A stretch of DNA of 64,000 nucleotides from Hetaerina americana (GCA_022747635.1 JAKTNV010000004.1:19635969-19699968), one strand, 5' to 3'. Positions 11,462-24,358 are shown, numbered from the stretch's first letter. Numbers and translations are program-made. The notes: generated from the sequence alone by a model not told the origin.

Positions 11462-12864
11462 GGGATATGAAACTAAATAAGGCCGTTGGGCTGGATAAAA
11501 TTCCCGCGGAACTTTTAAAATGCTTAGGAAAATGTGGGAAGAAGAGACTATATGGGCTGATCCGTAGTATTTATGAGGAAGGAATCTGGCCGGAAGACTT
11601 TGTGAGATCAGTTTTAGTTCCTATTCCGAAAAAGGTAAAGGCCACGTCATGTGAGGACTATAGGACAATTAGTTTGATATCCCACGCAGCTAAAGTTGTT
11701 GTAAGGATCATAAACAAAAGGATAGAGAGTAGGGCAAATGATTACTTAGGGGATGATCAGTTTGGGTTTAGGAAGGGGAGAGGTACGCGTGATGCCATTG
11801 CAGTAATGAGATTATTAATCGAGAGGAATATAGAACACAACCAGGAGGTATTTGCCTGTTTCGTAGATTTCGAAAAAGCGTTTAATAGAGTGAATTGGGA
11901 AAAACTAATGGGTATATTGCAGAAAATAGGAACATATTGGAGGGAAAGGAGGCTAATCCGCAACCTGTACATGTCTCAGACTGCTCAGGTGCAGGTGGGA
12001 AACGGGGAGTCCGGATGGACAGTGTTAGGAAGAGGTGTAAGGCAGGGTTGCCCATTATCACCGTTGCTGTTCAACCTGTATGCAGAGGAAATGATCAAAG
12101 AGGCATGGGAAGAACTGGAGGTAGGAATGAAGGTGGGCGGGGAAATCGTAAAATCAGTTAGGTTCGCTGATGACCAAGCTTTAGTTTGTCAGTCAGCCAA
12201 GGGGTTGCAAGCATTGCTGAGTGAATTGGACATTCAATGCGACAGGTATGGGATGAGAATCAATATTAATAAAACAAAGGTTATGCGTATTTCTGGAAAG
12301 AAAAAGGCCAAGCTTAACATTAAAATAGGAGGGCAAAAAGTAAAGCAGGTAGAACAGTTTACGTATCCAGGTAGTGTTTTGGACCAACACGGTCAAATTA
12401 GTAGGGACTAAGGAAAAGAATTGCGCTAGGCAAAGAGGCTTTCACAAGGAGGAGGGAGTTGATGACAGGTACTTTGAGTAAGGATGTTAAGAAAAGACTT
12501 GTAAAAACTTTGATATGGAGCGTAGCTATGTACGGCGCGGAAACGTGGTCATTGAAGCAGGAGGATAGACGTAGACTGGGGGCTTTCGAAATGTGTGTGT
12601 GGAGAAGAATGGAGAAGGTAAAATGGACAGAGAAGAAAACAAATGAGGAAGTACTAGGTACAATGGGCGAAGAGAGGGGTTTGTTGGGAGAAATCCTATG
12701 GAGGCAGGAAAAGTGGATGGGTATTGATAGGCAGTGGAATGTTGAAGACTCTAGTAGAGGGGAGAATGTTAGGCAAACGAGGAAAGGGAAGGAAAAGGAT
12801 AGGGATGTTGGACGGGATGAAGGGAGGAAGAAAGTACTCAGAGATGAAGAGGGACCTGATGTAG
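11444..12864 (+). pseudogene. LINE reverse transcriptase, frameshifted
   Basis: The reverse transcriptase copies element RNA into DNA at the target site. Visible motifs in order are NKAVGLDKIPAEL, FGFRKGRGTRDA, CFVDFEKAFNRVNW (motif A with its Asp), RQGCPLSPLLFNLYAEEM, and FADDQALV as the catalytic FADD box. A frameshift close to 12,411 separates the palm from the thumb-like continuation (MYGAETWSLKQEDRRRLGAFE). A further frameshift near 12,710 is needed to read the C-terminal peptide ending at the stop 12,862-12,864. Both aspartates of the active site are preserved, so decay seems to be by small indels and fairly recent. Confidence 0.85.
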
Positions 12865-12975
12865 AGTAGGATGTTGTGTTTTGCTAGGGGTCATAAATTA
12901 TTTAATTAGTAATTATGTCCATCCAAAAACCTACCTTAACCGGTAGATTACCTAATAATAATATAATATTCATCC

Positions 12976-13689
12976 TCGTACACTTCATCGTAGTACTTGT
13001 GTATGTAATGTCATCAAATCGATGATTTGCTTAACCATATTACTGGAGTTACGTATTGAATTCATCCTCTCTGCCCACCATGAGAAGAAGGCCACGTGAA
13101 CTCTCTACATTGATGCCGAAGGTCCAACCGCCATTAACAAATGATCAGCATTACATCTCATGATATACCAAAGAAAACACCGATTTTCGTGTTTTGAGCT
13201 TTTTTCGGCGTGGGCTCTGCTAATCGAAAGCAGAGGTTAAATGGTGTTGTCGTAAGAGTTCTTCTGATTGTATCATGATTGTTGGCTTTCTGTGGCTCAT
13301 TATATGACTCAAAATTTCGTAACTTAGATCACGGGACGCAAGTTTCATCGCTGCCTGTTAGAAGCCGATTGGAAAGAGTTAGCAAAAAAAGTCAAGGTTT
13401 CGGGTCAAATAATCGGCGCATAAATAGGTCTTTGCCGCACGCTTTCGCGGGGTCAAGCGTGGGCGGGCGTTGAGTGAAGCGTCCAAAATTCGGTAAAAAC
13501 ACATCTTCAATGGCTGTGAGGGTCACGAGCACGAGGTTGCCCTTTCCTCGTACGCACCACACTTGAGGGTGAAACTCCTTTCCTTTCGTCGTCACCTCGA
13601 TTCGGGATGCGTGCTATCATGTAGGTGTGTTCAGACCTCGGAGTATCGGCCGAAATGGGAATAGAGGAATTGAACTGATGGTCGGTGGT
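12976..13689. other. No gene seen
   Basis: The stretch separates the LINE 3' end from the GC-rich region. Only short chance open frames occur. GC content rises from about 13,400 on. Confidence 0.4.
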
Positions 13690-15560
13690 CTCACCCAGCT
13701 CTCAGGGAGCAGGCTCGGGAGGATGAGAGCGAGGACCTAATCGCGGTGCTTGAGGGTGACCTTGTGCCGGGAAGAGCCGCCCGACCGCCTTTCCGCCCCC
13801 GAGGGTCCCTTCCCCCACCCCCCTCCATCTCTCTCTCTCCCTTCGAGACCCCCTCTTCCCCATTCCCTATCACCCCGCCAATCCCGGCATACCCCCCCGG
13901 CAAGCAGCACATCCCCCCGCCCGGAGATGGGACTTGCGGCGCGTGTAGAGGAGACCGGAGAGATGGAGGAGCGCAAGAAGAGGAATCCGCCGTGGCTGCT
14001 CGCTGATACCTCCCCTCTCCCGACATAGCCCCCTTTCGTACCCCCCCCTTTCCCAGTCACACGTACCCCCTCCTACAACTGTCTCTCAGCGGGTCGTTCT
14101 GAATCCCGCATCTCAGCCACCCATCCTCACACAGCTCTCCCTCATTGTCTGGCCGCCCGATTCCCATTTATTATTTTAAATTTCATTCCCTCGATCTACT
14201 ACACCTCCCGCCCTTACTGCGACCGGCCGACTGCCACCATTCGCCCAATACACCCACATTTTTCCTTAAAAACGTGCCGGTCTGCGCCTCCCTTCTCTCC
14301 AATACACTCCTCCCCTTACTCGCTCTTGACGCTCCCCGCGCCTTCCTCCTTCCCTACGCCTCCCCCGACCCTTTCCGCTCCATCATGTAGGTCGTCCCCT
14401 CCCCCGCGTTGTCACAACGGGTGCGTCGTCTTGTTTCCATGTAAAAATCGCCCGCGCTCCCATCCCTTTCCCCTTACCCTCGAGTGACCGTTTTGGTTTG
14501 TCTGTGTTTGTGTTGTTTTTCTCTCCTTCCGTTCCTCGCGAGTTGGTCCAACCGACGCTCCTCAACTGCTTCACTGCAGGGAGGGAGGCTGCTGCTGTGT
14601 AGCCGGTGTGTTTTTTGTGTGTCTGTGTGTGTGTATGCTACGGACACTCCTACCACCACCTCTTCATCGCCTCACCCACCCACCCACTCCCATCTCTGTT
14701 TCTCCTTTCCTGCTTTCCCCACTCCCTACTTCGCCTCCTCCCGTGCTCGTCAAGTGGAGAGCTCCTCCTAGGGCCGACCGACCTCCTCCTCTTGCTCACC
14801 TCTTTCCGCGCCCCTCCGTCCCCGTTCCCTCCCAACCCTTAGATTCCCTCCCACTCCACCGCTCGCCCGGGATCCCCTCTGCCTCTTTCCCTCCCTACCT
14901 CTCCCTCTCGCCATCTACTCGCCCTCCGACTCCTCCCTCCCTCCCTCGATAGGGAAACCGCTTCGCTTTCACTTGCGCCATGAGTGGAGAAGCACAGTCG
15001 GTCGGTGGTCGGGCTGACGACCGGTCGTCGCTTTTGGTATTTGCCCGCTGTCGTTCCGTATCGCCGCCCTGAAGAGCACTCGCTAGTTGACCCTCGGTCG
15101 GGAGCGCCGTCCCCCCCGTACCGTAGACGGGAGGCGTCCCCCACAGAATCACGTGTTTGTGTGTGCTCCTCAGTGCGTATCCCGTATGTATGTGCACCGG
15201 AGTGTTGTTAGCGTGTTATTGTGTGCGAGCGTGTCCGTACCGAAGTACTCGGCGGCTCCGAAAAGGTGCTGATTCGATAGGCGTGAGGTATACGCCACCC
15301 CCCTCCATCCGTCTGTGCGTGCCCAACACACTCAAGGGGTCGGTCATTCGGGTGCCTTCGCGAGCAATATCTCACTCGCAGGAGTTGCTGATATTCGGTA
15401 CTGAAAGGATTTTTAAATATTTCCAATTGGGGATGTGCAGCTTTCCAAATTTGTTCAAACTGGAGGGAAAGGACCGGAACGAGGATAAACAACAAACGCC
15501 TCACATTATGCCGTGCAGGCCTTCCCCAGGCATTCACGTGTGAGCGCAGCTACCGTCCCG
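13690..15560 (+). promoter_or_regulatory. GC/CpG-rich promoter-like region
   Basis: Composition changes sharply from AT-rich to GC-rich with many CpG dinucleotides and long pyrimidine stretches (about 13,790-13,910 and 14,640-14,950). It lies directly upstream of the large coding exon on the same strand, which suggests promoter and 5' leader. An arthropod initiator-like TCAGTG occurs at 15,170-15,175, with GGAGT at the downstream-element distance, matching that consensus only partly. No TATA box stands out. The many open frames here on both strands are low-complexity and overlap each other, so I do not call them genes. The transcription start cannot be fixed from sequence alone. Confidence 0.4.
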
Positions 15561-16109
15561 TCGGACACATTCGGAAGGAATAGATCCCCTGAGTGGGCGG
15601 ATTGGTTCCGGTCTAACTTCTCTCCATTTATGTCGCGCGTCTTTTGGATTACGTGTTGATCGAGTTTCGGTTCTCTCCCACACGAAGTGGATGCGTGCTC
15701 TCGCCGGGTTGAGTCGCGTCGTGCGTTACATGCATTCGGAAAGGGGTCTGCGAAAATAATAACCGGGATTATGGGATCGTTTACGGTCGTCGCTTTCAAT
15801 TTAGATCCCTTGAATCACTTCACGTTAGATCCTGATCTGTTTACACCCCCCTAAGTGTTTGCTTTCCGTCAGTGTCTTACAGGGGGATTTTTGGTGTATT
15901 TACTGCTTAAGTAAACATCTTAAATTCTCTTGGAGATTTTAACGAGTGCAAGAAAAAATATCCACGGCCTATCGATTCACTCATCGAGGGCGGACCAATA
16001 TGAACCTGAAAATGTGGATCGTTCGGTGACAAAGGTGTACATTCTGTCAGGGGTTCTTCAGGATTCTTCTCGCGTGCCATGAGATAGAAGTAAACCGATC
16101 GACCCAGTC
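15561..16109 (+). other. Probable 5' leader of the large coding exon
   Basis: The segment joins the GC-rich region to the ATG at 16,110. Acceptor-like sites occur at 15,872 (GCTTTCCGTCAG), 15,882 (TGTCTTACAG) and about 16,050 (CATTCTGTCAG), so a 5' untranslated intron may end here. An in-frame TGA at 16,080-16,082 means that the coding frame cannot start further upstream in unspliced RNA. Confidence 0.4.
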
Positions 16110-18258
16110 ATGAAGCCGATAACATTCGAAAACCTCCGCCGCCTAATGGGCGGTGGGAGGAAAAAGAAGGATCGTGCGGAGTCCTCCTTCAAAAGGAGCG
16201 ACTCCTTCAAGCGGATATCCATCAAGAGGCATTACCACGAACGAGGGAACAACGCAAAGGCCATCCTCCAGCAGCAGCACAACATGTCATCGTCAGCCGC
16301 CGCCGCTGCCCTCGTCTCCAACCCCAAGAACCAGTCGCGATCACAGTCACCTCCTCCGCTGCCCCCGCAGATCCGACTTCCACCGCCACCCACCACCACC
16401 CCACCATCCACCCCACCGCCCTCGCAGCCGCCCCTGCACCTCAGAAGGGGGTTCAACTCCAGGCACCCCCTGGGGAAACCCAGCTCCGGGAACCCAACAC
16501 CTGCCAAGTGCCCGGACTCTCCCGTCATTGGGTATAGGCAGTGGATCCACGGCATGAAGGATGACGAGAACGGCGCCGCTTCCGTAAAACCCGGGATGGC
16601 CGTGGCGCAGTCCCCTGGGGGCGGACCATCATCACCTTCCTTCGCGGCTCCTCATGACAGGAGGAGACCCACGCCTCCCCCGAGGACCCCCCCAAGACGT
16701 GCCAAAGGCCCGTCGCTAGCCACGGAGTCCCCTCCCGCCGGTGGGAACGTGGACATTTTGGTCTTCGATAGATCTCCCGTGCTGGCCAAGAGGAGGAGCC
16801 GTCCCTCGCCGCCTCCCACCCTTCCCCCTGCCTCCTCAGAGGTGTCCCCTTCACCGTCTGGTGGGGAAAGCTTCGGGGAGTGGAGGAGGACGGGCGAGAC
16901 CATAGCACCCTCCGTGGGAGTGAGTCTTGGAAGGATATGGATGGACCCACCCCCTTCCCTTCTCTCCTTTGCCCCAAGGAGCCTGGAGCTGCCCTCGGGG
17001 CCACAGAGGAGGCTCCCCACCCCACCGTGCGTGGCGGATTCTCCCGTCAGGCAGGGTTCTTCAGGAGGAGAAGGGAGTGCGGGTGCAGTCCGCAGGCCCC
17101 AGCATCATTCCCTAGACAGCGCGTTGAAGGAGCGCAGAGAGACGGGACGTCCTCTTTCACCTCCCTCTCTGCCCCCTGCACCTCCAACAGGTGGTCTCCT
17201 GAGTCGCACCTTGTCTTCAACGCAAACCACGCAGTCGGGCTCCAGTAAAACCCTCTCCTCCAGGGATTCGACCGATCGGGTGTCGTCTTCCAAGGATTCC
17301 GGCTTCTCTTTCTCGATATCCATTCCCAGGCTAAGCGAGCTCACTGGCTCCTCCGCCGCCCCCGGTAGGTTTTTCAAGAGCAAGAAGTCCACTAGACCCA
17401 AGCCATCAGTCAGCAGAGATGGTTACTTCAAGAGGACCAGTTCCATAAGGAAATCTGGATCCTCCAAGCAGCAACCCTCCCAAAACCAAAGGGTCTCGTC
17501 TACGAGAAGGGGCAAGCGAAGTCAGGGAGTGGGAGAAACCCCGTCGACCCGCGCTCTTAGTGGGCGCAGGTGGAAGGGTGGGGGGCAGGGGAGCACGGCT
17601 GACAAGGCGGACATCTACCAGGTGGTCATCGGCCGCCCTCCTCGCTCCCTCAGGTCCCTGAAACTAGATCCCATGATATTCGTCCCACCAGAGAAGAGGA
17701 GACCCCGCCTCAACACCAACCGGAAGAAGTCAGACCATAACCACCACCATCATCCCAAATACGAGGTGAAGGAAATCCGCGACCTTAGGATTAGTCCGGT
17801 TGACCCCGGTGAGCTCCGCAGTGACGCAGCCGGCAGGGTCACTATTCATGTGATCGGGAAAGACGAGGAGGTTGATGACGACGACGTGGATGAGGGTCTT
17901 TATGAGTGCGTAGGCGGGGAGGACGAGCTGGAAGACATCCCATCCCCGGAGCTTTTTTGGGGCCCGTCGGTGCCCGTGACCCGGGTCCCCCCTGAGGGCA
18001 CGAGTGAACATGGTGACTCGGAGTACGAGGAGGGCCTCAGTGCCCTCCCGGAGAGTGTATCTGAAGAGGATGAGGACGGGGGTGGGTCTTACGTGCCCCT
18101 GGGAGTGTCTCCGGTGCCCCGGAGGAGACCTGTGCGACGGAGAAAGTCCGCGGCGAGGAGGAATGTCAAGTACGTGGCGCGCCGGAGCGCTGTGGTGGTG
18201 CGGGCTCCTTCGACACTGCGCAGGCGCAAGAGCGCGGCAGTGGCTGCTAAGAAATCGA
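16110..18258 (+). CDS. Large first coding exon, disordered Ser/Pro/Arg-rich protein
   Basis: I do not recognise the family. The start ATG has a G at -3 and an in-frame TGA 27 bases upstream. The exon encodes 716 codons and one extra base. In order: a basic N-terminus (about 14-45) with the repeated FKRSDSFKRIS motif; an alanine run (about 62-67); a proline-rich block (about 80-109) and more SP/TP-rich sequence to about 360; a Ser-rich basic stretch with YFKRTSSIRKSGS (about 438-450); a more ordered-looking part (about 500-620) with VVIGRPPRSL and a histidine run; acidic clusters (about 584-612 and 636-657); and a basic tail with RRRKSA twice (about 675-680 and 703-708), which resemble PKA sites. 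No signal peptide or membrane segment is seen. The shape suggests a phosphorylated scaffold or cytoskeletal or signalling adaptor, but that is inference. The frame stays open to a TAG at 18,264-18,266, but a donor (A followed by GTGAGT at 18,259) comes first. I therefore end the exon at 18,258, phase 1. If that donor is unused, the protein is 718 residues long. Confidence 0.85.
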
Positions 18259-21200
18259 GTGAGTAGTCGGATAAAGGACTGCCTGGTATTTGGAAGTAAT
18301 AGCTGGTGCACGGAGTTTGATTTTATTTCATTGGCCAGGACCACTTTGCTGTCCATATAGCAGGATGCACTCATGCCATCGCTGACTCTTTTAGCTCATA
18401 TTACTCTGATTATCTTCTTCTTAGGACTTATTGACAAATAACCGCCGCTTTATACTCCTCTAAGGTTATTCACGATCCATTTGTAAGCAACTGCAATGTT
18501 TATATATGCGTATCATGTGAACGGTTACTTATCGTCGTCTGCATATACATCACGTTAATGTGATGAATATAGCAGCTTTTTGATTTTCGATGGTTTTACT
18601 TGCTGATGTGGATATGCAAGTTTAATTTATGTTGGTTCTGCTTGGCGGTGTGTTTTTTCTATATATTCTTGTGAATGGTTTAGAGTTAACCATATATTGT
18701 TGCCATCACTTTGCCTCTTTCTTTAGTTATAAATTTATTATAGAGGCTTACTAAGTCATGATGTGATCAATTGAACTTCGAATATTATATTTTACTTACT
18801 TTTATTGTAGTGCCCTGGATTGACTATCTGAACATCCAGGATGGTTGGCTTAAGAAAATACTGTTGAAAATTATTTTATCGCTTTTGTCTTTAAATCTTA
18901 ATGTTTTGCCAACTTTTGAAGCATTTCACATGTTGGTATTCGTAATTATTTATAACATTTTCGGATCAAAAAATTATTTTCCCTGAGATTATTCGCGTCA
19001 TAAATATCGTGGTATTTGTCAGCTAATGAACATGATTGCGTTATTATATTTGTCCCTCGTAAGGCCTCATGATGTCCTTAGGCCATAGTGATTTTACGAA
19101 TTGTTTGTCAGTGTATAATTTAAAATTTATGTGTGTCTAATGAATAATCTGTATTTATATTTACGCATTTTATACTTAATTCATCAAAAAAGGGGATGTA
19201 TACGCGAGGATGGAATTATCTTGAGCCGAAGATGAATTTGTAATTATATCTGCATTGCTATTTTAGGGAACTAAATTAAGAACCCTGATATTAGCAACGC
19301 GAATAGGCCTCTCTTTATCTCCAGAACGATGCCTGAGTAACCGGTGAGCAAGGTGGTCAATTTTTTTTAATCCGGGTCGCCTTAGCTATTGGGTTCCCCG
19401 CACCCCGATAGTCATTTGTTTCTCCTTTGGGTTCAGCCGCTGCGAGGATCATCGCTCTGCATCTCCTAATATAGGATCCCTAAGGACGAGCCAGGTGACC
19501 TTATAGGGTTGTCCATTCAGCTTAACATATCCCTTTAATGGAAGGGACACGTCCGACCGACCGAGCAGCATTATCGGTGTGTGCACTTGCAAGGTTATCC
19601 GAACAGTCGGCATTTAAAACGTTGTGACATTTAACGGAAACACTTCCTGTTTTATCTAGGACATATACCCTTTTTTTTCTTTCCTCCAACTCAAAGCGAA
19701 AGAGTCGCTGCAACTTCCTCGGACCACTGCGCGTTTGTTTTCCCGATCCGGTCGCGAGACACCGTCTTCCACCGAGTGTCCTGATTCGCGAACGAGATTC
19801 GCTCGATCTCGGTCGAGTTTTTCTCCGTCGCCGAGATGCATTCCGCCTTGGGTTGAAAACTTTTTCCCATCCATTGGTTTAATTTGCCCCAGGGTTGTTC
19901 AGACTATATTAGAGAAGCGGAATGAATTCCCTTCGTTAATTACAGTATTCGTATACTTAACAGCTATAACTTTTTGAAGTTGCTTCGCTTTTGGTATTTA
20001 GCCTGTTTATTCATGGTTTATTGTCCTTGGGATAACTCTGATAGTGTATTTGATTTGTGAAGTGGTTTAAAATTGTTGCTTCAGTGCCTTGTCTGTGTAT
20101 GTGTGTTGTAAACTTAAGCTATACGAATGTGCAAACCTTACGTGAATCATCTGCCGGTGATTTTTGCTTGCTGTACTGCAATGGCTTGGGCCATCAAGAG
20201 AATAATAAATTACACTAAATCCAACTTTGGTTTTATTTCTATGAAAGTCATCGACAATTGAAGGCCAATTTTAATTAGGATTTATGAATTAAAATTTAAG
20301 ATTAATTTTCGGCTCCTATACACAGGTTTCTGGTTATAAATTGTATTGAAGGACTTAGCGAGGTGAGTCATGGCCAGTATTTTACTAATTTTATCTCTTC
20401 GATATCTTCATAATTCCATATCACCCTACCCTCTTCAACTTTGTTGACGTAGCTTTCGACACGCTTCAAGTTTAAATCTTAAAGAGGAAAAACTAATCAT
20501 AGTTAGTAAAGGATTTGGGCTGGATCTGTTTCGGTGAAATAGTGAAAGAAACTTGTTGTAAGGATTATAAATTGAAACAAAATATATATGAATTAACATT
20601 AATTGCATAGATTGTCGTCCAAGTGTTCATCCGTAATGGATGCTTCACCCTGACAATCGTGTCTGTCGTACTACGAAGACGCATGACAAGCGCTCATCAT
20701 GTGGCTTATGTCATTGGACATCGATAATATCGTCGTGATCACACCATTGTTTGACCTTCACCTTTGCTAAGAAGTCAAATTTTATTCGGTGTGGCCGTTT
20801 AATAAATTCATTGGGGCGAGGTACGGATTATGGGTTGCTATGTGCTTGCATGTCAAAATTCAGCCGTGAAAAAGCGATTCCATTATATTATTATAATATA
20901 ATTATATTCACTTATTATCGTTATCCATGGTGTTGCGACACAATAATACCGTATGTACTTACTAGAGGGAATATCCATGTCTATTGTTTTGGTTGTAAAT
21001 CTTTGTTAATTCGTACTACCCGTGCCAGGTCATTGGGTTTCTATTTAGGCGTTCATACAGGATATCCTGTAGGATATCTTGCTTCTTTGATGGAATTGTC
21101 CATAATTTTTATTTTTTGCGCTTGATTCCCTCTTGCGAGTAAAATTTGTATGCCAAAATTTAGTAATTACTACTAACCTTTTTTTTTAGAACAGTTCCAA

Positions 21201-24200
21201 CGTATCATTGACTTTTCCTAATATAATGAGTATTCAAGCACTCACTGCACCCTATCTCGAGCGTTATTTTCTGTACATTTCAAAAGCAAGATGGCATTCA
21301 GACTGAAGAATAGTGGTTTTGTGTTATACTTTATTTCAACTCCTGCATTAATTTTTTTATTTTAAGACGCCATATATAAACCAATCGGAAATTGGAATGG
21401 TTAAAAAAGTTTTATGCTGGTTTTTCAATACTAAAAATTCCAGTTGAAAAAGTCAGCGGAATATTTCATTTTTGTCCTCTTTTTGTAGTAGCCATCTAGA
21501 AATAGGAGCCTTTCATGAACTTTTATTCAGAGTGATATTTTCTACAGTCGATATTTAACTCTTTTTTTGTAATAATGTTCTGAATCTCCTATAGTATTCT
21601 TCCTGTTTTAATGAGGAATGTATGCCCGTTCTTTGAGTTTATTATTGTTTATGTTATTTATTCCTTGGTAACGTTCTTGGTCCTCTGGCGATTCTCTCTA
21701 CGAAAAGGAAAAACAATTTTGAGGTGAGTCATCTTCTCATATTTCACCCAAACGATTGATTTTGCAGCTAAGAGTAATGTTATACAGTTGGCATTGAAAT
21801 ATTAGTATTCGCAATGGTCTATCAGTGTGCGGTTTATCCTGAGCAGCTTACTATATGATTTCTAACATTCTCTCTGCTATACGCTGGCGTTTTGGATTTC
21901 AGTAGCAATATCAGCGGATCGGAAACTACGGGGCTTCCGGTAATCATCTGCGACCACTCGGTTTTAAAGCATTTATTCTGACACTTTTGGAAATGTTTTC
22001 CAACCATGCCTTAATATACTTCAATGCTCTCTTTCGTTGACAGCCTTATTCATTTCCTCTAAAGTTTAAAAAAGACACACGTGTCGCCTGTAGGTAAAAA
22101 TCCTCCCTCCCCTTCCTCACGTTTAAGGCATATTCATTCATTTTGTGTTCATATGCACTTAACCAGACAACGCTGTGAACGATGAAGCCATTAGGTTGGA
22201 TGTCTAACCCCTGGAGGAACGGAATGAAGTGGGAGGTCGGTTTAGTGTTTGGTATGAACCTCTCAAGCCAAATGCCACTATTCGTTCTTAAAGGGATTTG
22301 ATTTTTTGTGGTGTCGCGGATCTCGTTCGGACATTTTTCCATCAGTTTGTTCAGAAAATTAACGAGTTACACGTCCATTTAGACTCGGGGCTTGTGGTGA
22401 CTTTCTCCCTGTTATGTTTATGGCTTTAGGGTGCTTTAGATTCGATCCTAATGTTATGAATCCGAAGGCTGGAAATAGCGCCGTATCCTAGCTGAATCTA
22501 TGGCAGGAAAAAAACTTATTTCGTTAGTTTTCCTGTCTAAAGAAAGTTTCTGTAAAATAAATATTAAAGTACTATTATCTTTTGATTGGCCAAATAAAAG
22601 TTTAATGTATTCATGTAAATTTGTCGCAAAACATGTCATGAATTTCTGTTTCAGTAAAATATTTCTTCCACAGTCATCTTCTTCGGGGTAATTCCAATTT
22701 TTGTGTGTAGATGTCGTTTGCCTTGCGCAGATGGCATTCGATGTCTTTAAGATATAATATCCCCGGGAACAAAAACGAGGAGTTTCCCACGGGCTATTCA
22801 TCTTTCAAAACAGTGGGAGATATCATGATTCTAACCCTCTTATTAGCTAACAAAACAAAATGTTCAAGTTAATCAATTGAAGTAAACCAGTTAAGAGTTC
22901 ACTTACTAAAAATGTACGTAATTCCTGATTTATTTAATAGTAAATCATGGCCGTTGTTCTTTTCCCACGATAGCTTGCTGGTTTAAAGAGTGCCGGCCAC
23001 TTCGTTCTCCAGCGAACCCGCCCATCAGAAACTTCTTGGCTCGAAAGTTATCCTAGCTACCGTTTCCCTTCTCGATGTGCCCACAGTTGATACTGTTGCT
23101 GGAAGTAGACAATACTTTTTATTTCATTGTTTCATTTGATTATTCAATTCTCGCCTCTAATTGTGAGAATTTGATGATTTTTCGCTTTTCATTTTCATTT
23201 AATAAGGTAAATGGGGAATTGAAGTAGTGAATGATGGAACGACAAGAAAATGTATCGCCGGAGGCTAAGTATACGAAGTTTCAACATAATAATGGTTTTT
23301 GCATTTGGGATCATAGTTATCATACACTGCTTCATTAATATTTTGGGAGATTTATTTTCTCCCGTTTCTTTGCGGCGAATCCCGATCATTGGTTCGTCTT
23401 TCGATCATTTTTGTTGATGAAGAATTCTTTAAAATTTTCCGAAGGAATTATTTGCATTTATATCGGTAATCCATCGCGAGGACGTGTGGTGAGGAGTGTT
23501 AGAGCCCCAGCCATACATGCAGAAATATTAGTTCATCCATGCATTTTAATGCAAACTATCTAATTTACAAAAACTACTTGAGCACATACACGCATAAATT
23601 TCTTTATACATCATGTAATAATTGGTATGTTTGGATAAATCATCAGCCGTTAACCTTTAAGCTGTGCTAAGAATAATGGAGTTTCTATCACCGTCGCGTT
23701 GTGAGTTTACTTTCCGAATAAGTAAGTAGCTACATATGGCGTCAACGAGGTTTGTCTCGTTACTTTTTGAAATCATTTTTCATCATTTTCACATAGGGTT
23801 TAACCACTCAATGAAGGCTAAACATTCCTCGCTTGATGCGCATGTCTCGGGAATAATCTTCCTTTTTAAGGTGACTCATTTTTCCTATTCATCGCCGCGG
23901 CCATCACGCACCGCCGACCTTGTGTTTCTTTGCCGAAGTGCGCCGAAGGAACGCACTCTGCATTATCTCATGTCTAACGGTTTTCAAATGGCAGAGCCAG
24001 GGCCATTGGAAGACGCCATTGTCATCCGCCATCAAGGCCCTCTCCGAATTCCTCAAGTTTGTTTACAGCCGCGCGAAATGAGAGAAGGTCCCTCGTTTTC
24101 GCCAGCTGCGTCTCTCTCATGGACACGTCCAAAATGTGCTTTCTTTTTCGGTTGCCTGGCGTGGTTATCTTCTCGATCCAGCCCATTATATGCGTCCACG

Positions 24201-24298
24201 TCAATGTTTGCCCATTTCGGCGCCTCTCCGTTTTGAAAAAGTACCGTCTTCTCTTGGCTTTATCTAGGTTTTAGTTCCCGTAATCCTTACGCCGTCAT

Positions 24299-24358
24299 AT
24301 CCAGGTGCAACCTCTACAATATTTGATTATCCAGGTGCAACATCAACAATATTTGATT
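24299..24358. repeat. Tandem duplication of a 30-bp unit
   Basis: Two adjacent 30-base copies, each beginning ATCCAGGTGCAAC and ending CAATATTTGATT, differ at a few positions. No function is suggested. Confidence 0.9.

Larger units (their letters stand above)
10421..12975 (+). mobile_element. 5'-truncated RTE/BovB-like LINE
   Basis: The element begins inside the endonuclease domain and ends with a short 3' untranslated region, GGTAGATTACCT and a run of TAA/TAATA units. A shorter copy of the same 3' end lies inverted at 38,425-38,762, which fixes the shared terminus. The coding part is broken by a nonsense codon and at least three frameshifts, so this copy cannot move by itself. Clade assignment (RTE/BovB-like, often mislabelled craniofacial development protein 2-like) rests on the endonuclease and reverse-transcriptase motifs and is my judgement. 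Confidence 0.85.

Noticed and set aside
13690..15300. Many open frames of 60-110 codons on both strands
   Set aside because: They overlap one another in a GC- and pyrimidine-rich region where stop codons are rare, and none shows motifs.
17730..18374. Open frame of 214 codons on the minus strand
   Set aside because: It lies antisense to the GC-rich coding exon and has the composition of a shadow frame, without any recognisable domain.
20326..20365. 37-nt segment between ATACACAG and GAGGTGAGT as a possible exon
   Set aside because: Its only open frame needs a phase-2 upstream intron, which does not fit the donor at 18,259, and the pyrimidine tract is poor.
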